64,000 nt of DNA. It comes from Luteimonas terricola. GTDB lineage: Bacteria > Pseudomonadota > Gammaproteobacteria > Xanthomonadales > Xanthomonadaceae. The notes below the pieces were generated by a model. That model saw only the letters and a program-made list of their open reading frames with translations. It was not told the origin of the DNA and searched no databases. A program made the position numbers and the translations under genes. This document shows, in pieces, positions 57,273 to 64,000 of the stretch. Every line of letters starts with the position of its first letter. Position 1 is the first letter of the stretch. The stretch lies in NCBI RefSeq assembly GCF_004352845.1, contig NZ_SJRX01000001.1:744001-808000 (forward strand). The letters are read 5' to 3'.

Positions 57273-58625
57273 TCATGGCGGCGGGTCGGCCTCCACGAAT
57301 CCTGGAGCCGTGCCCAACAGACCATGGCCGAAGGTGTTGTCGCGGCCGGGGCCGCCAAGGTTGCGGGCCTGCGCGGCCAGCGCGTTCCGGACCGCTTCGT
57401 TGCCCTCGCCGCTCGGCGCCGGCACGAGCTGCGCGGCCAGCCGGGCCACGATCGGCGCGGCGAAGGAGGTCCCGCGCACCCTGTCCCAGCCGCCGGCCGG
57501 CACTGCCACGCGCAGGTCGGCACCCGGTGCCGCGAAGTCGACCTGAGGTCCGCGCCCGGCCTCGGCCAGAACGCGCATGCGCGCATCGACCGCGGTCACC
57601 CCGATCACTTCGGGGTAGGCGGCCGGAAACAGCGGCGGCGCTGCCGGCCCGTCATTCCCGACCGCGGCGACCAGCACATGGCCGCGCCGGTGCATGGCCT
57701 GCACCACCCGCTCCAGCAGGCGGTTGTGCGGGCCAACGAGGCTCAGGTTGATGACACCCACCTGCTCGCGCGCCAGCCAGGCCATGGCCTCGGCCAGGCT
57801 GGTGACGGTGCCGCCGACCGGCTGGCCGCAGTAGATATCGGCAGCGAACAGCGTGGCCGGGGCGGGCGCGACCGTTCCGTCGCCGGTATCGCCCACGAGC
57901 AGCGACGCGACCGCGGTGCCGTGGCGGTCGGGTCGGGGCCCGCCATCACAGCCCCAGACATGCAGTTCGACGCCGGCCAGGGCCGGATGGCCGCCATCGA
58001 CGCCGCTGTCGACCAGGCCGATGCGCCCCGGCCTTCCGCCAGCGCGTGCGACGAGGGTCGAGGCCGGGGCCTGCCCTCCGGCGCCCTTGGACGCGGAGCC
58101 GAGATAGAGGTGGTTGTACTCATACTGGCCGTCCGGATCGAGGCGCCGCATCCGCCGCAGCGCGGCGCGGGTGCCCATGCCATCGCGCGCACGCAGGACC
58201 ACGATGCGCAGGCCCAGCTCATCCAGCTCCGACTGGCCGGCGATGCTGAAGCCGCCCGCCTGTGCGCGCCGCAATGATTCGACGCTCGGGTCGATGGCGA
58301 CGATCTCGCTGCGCACCACCGGTGCGCCGGTCCGGTCCGTGTCGATGACGTCGCGGTGCGCGCGCGCCAGGCGTTTGAACTCCACCGTGGTGGGCGCCGA
58401 CCGCAGGACGCCGTTGGCGGCCTTCTCGATGGCTGCCTGCGGCACGGGCAGCTCCTGCAGCTGTCCGGACGGCAGTCCGTGCACCCGTGCCGGCACCGGC
58501 AGCGCTTCCGGCACGCGCCCGGTGTGCGGAATCCGCTGCGCGGATGCCGCCGACGCAGCGGCCAGCGCCAGTGCGGCCAACGCCAGTGCCAGGTACCGCG
58601 GGGATGAATGTTTCCAATTGCGCAT
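57273..58625 (-). CDS. S8 family serine peptidase
   Basis: This exported subtilisin-like protease has 450 residues. A signal peptide (about 1-29) is followed by a 165-residue propeptide-like region. The catalytic domain (about 198-430) has Asp206 in IGLVDSGVD, His235 in HGTAVASLL, oxyanion Asn324 in AVGNDGPAA and the nucleophile Ser387 in GTSFAAPIVA; all are intact. It is divergent from the ECF sigma gene with 165 bases between, so one promoter region may serve both. Confidence 0.93.
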   Translation of the reverse strand: MRNWKHSSPRYLALALAALALAAASAASAQRIPHTGRVPEALPVPARVHGLPSGQLQELPVPQAAIEKAANGVLRSAPTTVEFKRLARAHRDVIDTDRTGAPVVRSEIVAIDPSVESLRRAQAGGFSIAGQSELDELGLRIVVLRARDGMGTRAALRRMRRLDPDGQYEYNHLYLGSASKGAGGQAPASTLVARAGGRPGRIGLVDSGVDGGHPALAGVELHVWGCDGGPRPDRHGTAVASLLVGDTGDGTVAPAPATLFAADIYCGQPVGGTVTSLAEAMAWLAREQVGVINLSLVGPHNRLLERVVQAMHRRGHVLVAAVGNDGPAAPPLFPAAYPEVIGVTAVDARMRVLAEAGRGPQVDFAAPGADLRVAVPAGGWDRVRGTSFAAPIVARLAAQLVPAPSGEGNEAVRNALAAQARNLGGPGRDNTFGHGLLGTAPGFVEADPPP

Positions 58626-58790
58626 GGGACTGGATGGCGGCCTGCCCGGGTCCGCCCGCGGAAACGGTGGTGGCGGTGGATGCTAGCATCCGCCCCCGCC
58701 ATTCCGTCCGCTGGCCGGGCGCACGCGCGGCATTCAGGATGAGGCACACAATCCGGGGAAGAAAACCCGCGCGCCGGACGTATATATCCA

Positions 58791-59291
58791 ATGACCGACA
58801 ACGATTCCGTCCATGCGCTGCAGGAGCGACTGTGCGAACTGCTGCCACGCCTGCGCCGCTTCGCGCGCTCGCTGGCCGGCAATCCGCACGATGCCGACGA
58901 CGTCGTGCAGCTCGCGCTTGAACGCGCGCTGGCACGCGCGGCGCAATGGCGTGCGGGAGAATCGCTGGAGGCGTGGGTGTTCGGCATCGTCCGCAACGCC
59001 TGGATCGACGAACTGCGCGCACGCGGCCGCAGGCAGCGGATGTTCGCACCCGAGGAAGCGGGCGAGCACGTAGGCAGTTCGCCGCTGGAGGGCCAGGTGG
59101 CGGCGATGGCGGTACAGGCGGCGATGGCGAAGCTGCCGCCGGAGCAGCGCGAAGTGATCGCGCTGGTGCTGGTTGAAGGGCTGGCCTACCGTGAGGCGGC
59201 CGAGGCGCTGGGCGTTCCGATCGGCACCGTCACCAGTCGCCTCGCACGCGGACGCCACGCGTTGCAGCAGATGCTCGACGACGCTCGCTAG
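58791..59291 (+). CDS. ECF RNA polymerase sigma factor
   Basis: This is an extracytoplasmic-function sigma factor of 166 residues with region 2 (LRRFARSLAGNPHDADDVVQLALERAL, AWVFGIVRNAWIDELR) and region 4 (LPPEQREVIALVLVEGLAYREAAEALGVPIGTVTSRLARGR). The target promoter is unknown; the divergent subtilase gene is the obvious candidate. The anti-sigma gene follows after 22 bases. Confidence 0.93.
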   Translation: MTDNDSVHALQERLCELLPRLRRFARSLAGNPHDADDVVQLALERALARAAQWRAGESLEAWVFGIVRNAWIDELRARGRRQRMFAPEEAGEHVGSSPLEGQVAAMAVQAAMAKLPPEQREVIALVLVEGLAYREAAEALGVPIGTVTSRLARGRHALQQMLDDAR

Positions 59292-59313
59292 GGAAATGCA
59301 ACCGGGACAAACG

Positions 59314-60069
59314 ATGAAGATCGACGACCAAGCCCTGATGGCCTACGCCGATGGCGAACTCGACCCGGCCGAAGCCGCGCGCGTCGAGGCCATGGTCGCG
59401 TCCGATCCCGGGCTGGCGGAGGAGCTCGCGCGGCATCGCGCCCTGCAACGGCGATTGTCGGCGGCGTTCGACGACATGCTCGACGAACCGGTGCCCGGCC
59501 ACCTGCTCGCCGCCGCGCGCGGCGGCGACCGCGCGACCGGCGGCGCCACCGGCATCAGCGCAGCCTCGCCACGGCGCGAGGCGCACACGCAGCGGCGCCG
59601 GTCATGGCCGCGGTGGGGCGCGATGGCGGCGTCGCTGCTGCTCGGCGTACTGCTCGCACAGGGGTTCCATGCGCACAACGCCCGCACCGATCCGCTGGTG
59701 GTCGATGCGGGCGGACGATTGCACGCGCAGGGCCGTCTGGCCGAGGCGCTGGAGGCTCGGCTGGCCAGCGAACCGGAGGCCACGGCCGAGGTCTCGATCG
59801 GCATCAGCTTCCGCGATGCGGGGGGCCGCTACTGCCGCAGCTTCGTCCTGCGGGGGAAGCACGCCCAGGCGGGACTCGCGTGCCGGGGCGAAGCGGGATG
59901 GCAGGTGCCGGTGACCAGCGAGGTCGCGGCCGCGCCGGGCGGCGAACTGCGCCTGGCATCCACCCCGCTGCCGGCTGCTGTGGTGGCCGAACTGGATGCG
60001 CGCATCGAAGGCGAACCCCTCGATGCCGACGCCGAACGCGCCGCCCGTGCCGCCGGCTGGCGCCGATAG
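59314..60069 (+). CDS. Transmembrane anti-sigma factor
   Basis: This 251-residue protein has a cytoplasmic anti-sigma domain (DDQALMAYADGELDPAEAARVEAMVASDPGLAEELARHRALQ) lacking the HxxxCxxC zinc motif. A membrane helix lies near residue 105 (WGAMAASLLLGVLLAQGF), and a periplasmic domain with two cysteines (RYCRSFVL, GLACRG) ends with AAGWRR. The start at 59314 has GGGA seven bases ahead; an ATG at 59296 is possible. It should hold the upstream sigma factor inactive until a periplasmic signal triggers release. Confidence 0.87.
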   Translation: MKIDDQALMAYADGELDPAEAARVEAMVASDPGLAEELARHRALQRRLSAAFDDMLDEPVPGHLLAAARGGDRATGGATGISAASPRREAHTQRRRSWPRWGAMAASLLLGVLLAQGFHAHNARTDPLVVDAGGRLHAQGRLAEALEARLASEPEATAEVSIGISFRDAGGRYCRSFVLRGKHAQAGLACRGEAGWQVPVTSEVAAAPGGELRLASTPLPAAVVAELDARIEGEPLDADAERAARAAGWRR

Positions 60070-60087
60070 CGGGAGCACGGAAGGCGC

Positions 60088-60732
60088 TTACAGCGCCCGG
60101 TGCACCGCCTCGCCGAACAGGAGCGTGTGGTGCGCACAGTCGTTCAGGCGCACCACCTCGAGCTGGCCGGGTTCCGGGCCCTCGAGCAGGTTCAGCGTCG
60201 CCGGCGCCTGGCGGAAGGTCCACAGGCGGAACAGCGGCAGGCCCAGCACCCGGCACAGCAGCACGCGGTTCACCGCGTCATGCGAAACCACCAGCAGCGT
60301 GTCCTCCGGCCCCAGCCCTTCGCAGGCCTTTGCGAACGCCGGCCAGGCGCGCTCGAGCACCTTCTTCAGCGACTCGCCGCCGGGCATGTGCACCTTGTCG
60401 GGCGTGTCGCGCCAGGCCGCCAGGCGCTCCGGGTCGGACTCGCGGATCTCGCTGGCGAGCTTGCCCTCCCAGCTGCCGTGGGCGATCTCCATCAGGTCCT
60501 GGTCGACCTCGAGCATGTCGGCCCGCGCATCGCCCAGCGCCAGCCGGGCGGTGTCGTAGGCGCGCCCCAGGGGCGAGGCCACGGCGCGGTCGATGCGCAG
60601 GTCGTGCAGGCGTTCGCCCAGGCGCAGCGCCTGCTTGACGCCGGTCTCCGACAGCGGGATGTCCTCCTGTCCCTGGTAGCGGCCCTCGCGATTCCAGTCC
60701 GTCTCGCCGTGGCGGGCCAGGAGGATCCTCAC
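60088..60732 (-). CDS. Histidine phosphatase family protein (GpmB-like)
   Basis: This phosphatase or mutase has 214 residues. The catalytic RHG motif is LLARHGETDWNREGRYQG near residue 8, and a second His lies in LLVVSHDAVNRVLL. The acid residue region SWEGKLASEI fits the GpmB/CobC branch, so phosphatase activity on small phosphates is more likely than glycolytic mutase. The ATG overlaps the stop of the DPP7-type gene (60729-60732), so they are coupled. Confidence 0.86.
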   Translation of the reverse strand: MRILLARHGETDWNREGRYQGQEDIPLSETGVKQALRLGERLHDLRIDRAVASPLGRAYDTARLALGDARADMLEVDQDLMEIAHGSWEGKLASEIRESDPERLAAWRDTPDKVHMPGGESLKKVLERAWPAFAKACEGLGPEDTLLVVSHDAVNRVLLCRVLGLPLFRLWTFRQAPATLNLLEGPEPGQLEVVRLNDCAHHTLLFGEAVHRAL

Positions 60733-62900
60733 CGCTTCGGCTCCAGCCCGAGTTCGGCGAGCACGCGCGGCGCCGGGAAGACCTCCTGCATGATCCAGCG
60801 CATGTAGCGCTGGTCGACCGAGATCATCCGCGTCATCACCGGGTCGAACACCCAGTTCGAGGCCACCGATTCCCAGTTGCCGTCGAAGGCCAGGCCCACC
60901 AGCTTGCCGTGCGCGTCGAGCACCGGGGAGCCGGAATTGCCGCCGGTGATGTCGAGATCGGCGAGGAAGTTCACCGGCACCGACTTCAGGCGACGATCCT
61001 GCAGGCCGCCGTAGCGCTTGTCCGCGATCGCCTCGAGCAGCACCTTCGGGGAGTCGAAGGGCTCCTCGCCGGTGTCCTTGGCGGGGATCTCTTCGAGCAC
61101 GGTGAACGGCTGCTGCGGCGTGCCGTCGAGCTTGGTATAGGGCTTGACGTTGCCGAAGGTGATGCGCAGCGAGGAGTTGGCGTCGGGATAGACGAACTCG
61201 CCCTTGCTGGCCTTGTAGTCGGCCACCGCCTGCAGGTAGACCGGGCGCGCCAGCAGGGCGTCGCCTGCACGTGCCTTGCGCTCCTCTTCAAGCGCCAGCA
61301 GGGTCGGCATCACCGCCACCGCATAGCTGATCGCAGGGTCCTTGCTGGACTCGAAGGCCTGGCGGTCGGCCTGCAGCCACTTCAGGCGCACGTCGGTGCC
61401 GTCGGCCAGTTCGCTGCGCCCAAGGCGGTCGAGCGCGCGGTCGATGGCCTTGTCGTCGCTGCCACCGAGCCATGTGTCCACCGCTTCGACGCGCTGTCCT
61501 TCCGGCAGCTTCACGTACTCGTCCAGCCAGTAACGCTGCAGGCCTCGATCCATCCCGGCCACGTAGCGGCGCTCCATCTGGCGCACGGCACCTTCCAGCG
61601 TCGGCAGGTCGCGCTCCTGGTAGCCCTGCTCGCGGTCGGCGTCGGGCTTCTCGCGCTCGATCGCCAGGCGGTAGGCGCGGATCGCGGTCGACAGCACGCC
61701 GGTGCCGTTGAACTGGCCGAACACCAGGTCGCGCTCGCGCGTGGCGCGGCCGACGGCGTTGAGTTCCAGCAGTTGCGCGTGCGCGTCGAGCACGGGCTGT
61801 CCGGCTTCGCCCTCGCCCTTCGCCCAGGCCAGCACCTCGGCCTCCTGCTGTTCCTTGGCGGCCATCGCGTTCGTACGCTCGAAGCCGGCCAGCTGGCTGT
61901 CGTAGTTCTTGTAGACGTTTTCCCAGCCGCGCATGGCGCTGGCGTACTTGACCTCGATGTCGGCGTTGTCCTTGCCGGCGTCGGCGACCATCTTCTGCAG
62001 CGCCTTGTAGTGGCGGACGATGGTCGGGTATTGCCAGTCCCGGGTGTCCTGGAACTCGCTGGCCAGGGCGTAGCGCGCGGTGCGGCCCGGATAGCCGGCC
62101 ACCATCACGAAGTCGCCTGCGCCCAGCGGACGGTCGGCGAACTCGAGCCAGCGCTTCGGCTCGTAGGGCACGTTGTCTTCGGCGAACGCCGCCGGCTTGC
62201 CGTCCTTGCCCACGTAGGCGCGATAAAAAGAGAAGTCGCCGGTGTGGCGCGGCCACATCCAGTTGTCGACCTCGCCACCGTAGGCGCCGACGCTGCCCTG
62301 CGGCGCATACACCAGGCGCACGTCGCGGATCTCGAGGTTCTTGAACAGCCGGTAGGTGTTGCCGCCGGCAAAGCTGTACAGGCGGCAGCGGTAGCCTTCA
62401 TCCGCCTCGCAGGAGGCCACCAGGGACTTCTCGATCGCGTCGAGCGCATGGGTGCGGCCGATGGCGTCGGCGGCGCCGTCGACCGCGGCCTGCACCTGTG
62501 CGGTGACGTCCTCGATCGACTCCAGCGCGAAGATGCGCGAGTTCGGCCCGGCGCTGATCTCGTCACCGACCTCGGCGGCGTAGAAGCCGTCGCGCATCAG
62601 GTTCTTCTCGGGCGTCGAATTGAGCTGGATGGCGCCGTAGGCGCAGTGGTGGTTGGTCGCGACCAGGCCCTGCGGCGAGACGAAGCTCGCGGTGCAGCCG
62701 CCCAGCGAGACCACGGCGCCCAGGGGATCGCCGGTGAGGTCGGCAAGCTGCTCGGGCTTGAGCTTGAGCCCGGCCTTCTTCAGTGGCAGCGCGATCTCGG
62801 GGAGCTGCTGCGGCACCCACATGCCTTCGCCGGCGTAGGCGGGGCTGGCGGCGGCCGTGACTGCGGCGGCGGCGGCGGCGGCGATGAGGGTCTTGCGCAT
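60729..62900 (-). CDS. S46 dipeptidyl-peptidase, DPP7-type
   Basis: This exported dipeptidyl-peptidase has 723 residues and a signal peptide (KTLIAAAAAAAVTAAASPAYA). The chymotrypsin-like core has His85 in ATNHHCAYG, an Asp near EVDNWMWPRHTGDFS and the nucleophile Ser656 in GGNSGSPVLD. The residue that sets P1 specificity in this family (673 in Porphyromonas numbering) is Gly674 here, in FDGNWE, which predicts DPP7-like preference for hydrophobic P1. A helical domain (about 300-560) covers the active site. It lies 37 bases downstream of the DPP11-type paralogue and is coupled to the histidine phosphatase gene. Confidence 0.92.
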   Translation of the reverse strand: MRKTLIAAAAAAAVTAAASPAYAGEGMWVPQQLPEIALPLKKAGLKLKPEQLADLTGDPLGAVVSLGGCTASFVSPQGLVATNHHCAYGAIQLNSTPEKNLMRDGFYAAEVGDEISAGPNSRIFALESIEDVTAQVQAAVDGAADAIGRTHALDAIEKSLVASCEADEGYRCRLYSFAGGNTYRLFKNLEIRDVRLVYAPQGSVGAYGGEVDNWMWPRHTGDFSFYRAYVGKDGKPAAFAEDNVPYEPKRWLEFADRPLGAGDFVMVAGYPGRTARYALASEFQDTRDWQYPTIVRHYKALQKMVADAGKDNADIEVKYASAMRGWENVYKNYDSQLAGFERTNAMAAKEQQEAEVLAWAKGEGEAGQPVLDAHAQLLELNAVGRATRERDLVFGQFNGTGVLSTAIRAYRLAIEREKPDADREQGYQERDLPTLEGAVRQMERRYVAGMDRGLQRYWLDEYVKLPEGQRVEAVDTWLGGSDDKAIDRALDRLGRSELADGTDVRLKWLQADRQAFESSKDPAISYAVAVMPTLLALEEERKARAGDALLARPVYLQAVADYKASKGEFVYPDANSSLRITFGNVKPYTKLDGTPQQPFTVLEEIPAKDTGEEPFDSPKVLLEAIADKRYGGLQDRRLKSVPVNFLADLDITGGNSGSPVLDAHGKLVGLAFDGNWESVASNWVFDPVMTRMISVDQRYMRWIMQEVFPAPRVLAELGLEPKR

Positions 62901-62937
62901 GCGTCGGTATCCTGGATTCTGGTGGATGGATCGGAGT

Positions 62938-64000
62938 CTAACGGCCGGCGGCGGCGGCCGGGCGCTGCCGGTCGGCCTGGTCGAGCGGCAGGCCCATCTC
63001 GCGCAGCAGCTGCGGCGCGGGATAGACGCGGGCCATGATCCAGCGCATGTAGCGGGCGTCGACATGGATCGCGCGCTTGTAGCGCGGGTCGAACTTCCAG
63101 CTGGCGCTGACCGCTTCCCAGTTGCTGTCGAAGTTCAGGCCGACCAGGCGACCGCGGGCGTCCATCACCGGCGAACCCGAGTTGCCGCCGGTGGTGTCCA
63201 GGTTGGTGAGGAAGTTGACCGTCTGCGTGCCGAGGCCGGGATCGACCGTGGCGCCGAAGTCGCGCCGCGCAATGGCGGCGAGCAGCGGCGCCGGGGCGTC
63301 GAAGGGATCCACGCCGGTGTGCTTCTCGACAATGCCCTCGACCGTGGTCAGCGGCGACCAGCTGACCGCGTCGCGCGGCTGCAGGCTGCTGATGCGGCCG
63401 TAGCTCACGCGCAGGGTGGAGTTGGCGTCCGGGTACACCGCCCTGCCCTGCGAGCGCGCGTGGCCGATCATGCCGCGCATATAGGCCGGGCGCAGGCGCA
63501 GCAGTTCACCGGCGCGGGCCTTGTCCTCGTCCTCGAAGCGCAGCTCGGCCTGCAGCAGGGTGGCCGCGGCGCCCATCAGGGGATCCGCCGAGGCCTGGAC
63601 TTCGGCCGGGTCGGCCGCCAGCAGGCGCAGGCGCTCCTCCTCCGCGGCCAGCGCCGTATCCGAGTACAGGGCCACGAGCGCGGCTTCGGTGGCGGCGGCA
63701 TCGGTGCCGAACACGGCCTCGACTTCGGGCACCCGCTGCGCGGCCGGCAGTGCGCGATGGCGGGCCAGCAGCTCGGTCAGGATCGCGCGCTCCACCGCCG
63801 GCGCGTAGCGGCGCTGGGCCTGTTTCAGGGCGGCTTCGATCCGGGCTTCGTCGCGCAGCTGGTAGCCAGGCTCGCGCCCGGCATCCGGCTTGCCACGCTC
63901 CAGCGCCAGCCGCTGCAGCTGCATGGCGCCACGCAGCAGTTGGGTCCGGCCGCCCAGCATCGCGAACAGCTGGTCGCGTTCGCGCGTGGCGCGGGCCTCG
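62938..64000 (-). CDS. S46 dipeptidyl-peptidase, DPP11-type, partial at right edge
   Basis: This is the C-terminal part of a second S46 peptidase; the frame is open to position 64000 and its start lies beyond the window. The nucleophile motif is GGNSGSPVMD and the last segment ends RYMRWIMARVYPAPQLL plus a Pro/Ala-rich tail. At the specificity position the motif reads FDSNWE, with Ser instead of Gly; Ser or Arg at that site is reported for DPP11 (Asp/Glu P1). The tandem pair with the DPP7-type gene would cover both hydrophobic and acidic substrates. Confidence 0.88.
   Translation of the reverse strand, partial: EARATRERDQLFAMLGGRTQLLRGAMQLQRLALERGKPDAGREPGYQLRDEARIEAALKQAQRRYAPAVERAILTELLARHRALPAAQRVPEVEAVFGTDAAATEAALVALYSDTALAAEEERLRLLAADPAEVQASADPLMGAAATLLQAELRFEDEDKARAGELLRLRPAYMRGMIGHARSQGRAVYPDANSTLRVSYGRISSLQPRDAVSWSPLTTVEGIVEKHTGVDPFDAPAPLLAAIARRDFGATVDPGLGTQTVNFLTNLDTTGGNSGSPVMDARGRLVGLNFDSNWEAVSASWKFDPRYKRAIHVDARYMRWIMARVYPAPQLLREMGLPLDQADRQRPAAAAGR

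Overview
The window is very GC-rich, protein-dense bacterial chromosome from the Xanthomonadaceae/Lysobacteraceae (Luteimonas, Lysobacter, Stenotrophomonas and Xanthomonas relatives). The placement rests on several characters: the phoB-phoR-ppk1-ppx block, a VirB7 with a C-terminal N0 domain (a hallmark of the Xanthomonadales bacteria-killing type IV secretion system), histidine degradation through HutF, a TTG-started MASE2 diguanylate cyclase, and tandem S46 dipeptidyl-peptidases. The genus cannot be resolved by reading alone. I saw no insertion sequence, prophage or CRISPR array. No gene-free stretch exceeds 300 bases; the longest is the virB7/phosphodiesterase intergenic region at 32327-32603. 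Layout: 1-5979 holds the tail of an upstream gene, then the phosphate two-component system with a Pho box and the polyphosphate genes, translationally coupled by overlaps. 6069-13524 holds a lipoprotein, an acyl-CoA dehydrogenase, an HNH nuclease, an unrecognised two-part protein, dxs and a diguanylate cyclase. 13503-14348 is a TraB/GumN gene broken by an in-frame amber codon, followed by tRNA-Pro(GGG). 14581-22345 is the conserved minus-strand translation block thrS-infC-rpmI-rplT-pheS-pheT-ihfA-merR. It has an apparent threonine leader peptide and terminator ahead of thrS, and an ATC start codon on infC. 22361-32326 is a minus-strand type IV secretion operon in the order virB7-8-9-10-11-1-2-3-4-5-6, mostly with ATGA/GTGA overlaps. 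No virD4 and no effector/immunity pair are present in the window. 32604-37897 holds a nucleotide pyrophosphatase-like lipoprotein, divergent hutF and hutI, and a membrane dipeptidase. 37993-43750 holds ribosomal protein bTHX and a zinc-related set (MerC-like protein, His-rich ZnuD-type TonB receptor with a dyad between them, and zur), plus an alkylation repair pair (AdaA-AlkA fusion and ogt). 43799-50437 holds gltX, lpxH, a TonB receptor and a BlaI/M56 pair whose M56 sensor is fused to an M23 peptidoglycan-peptidase domain. 50661-55423 is a DUF455-purF-dedD-folC group in which cvpA is missing from its usual place. 55493-60069 is a surface or periplasmic regulon candidate: outer-membrane protein, Ala-rich exported protein and subtilase, divergent from an ECF sigma factor and its anti-sigma factor. 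60088-64000 holds a histidine phosphatase and two tandem S46 peptidases, one DPP7-type and one DPP11-type by the specificity residue. The most noteworthy items are the thrS attenuator-like leader, the M56-M23 fusion with BlaI, the X-T4SS without virD4, the zinc module with its dyad, the amber-interrupted TraB gene and the 20-bp inverted repeat at 50567-50646.
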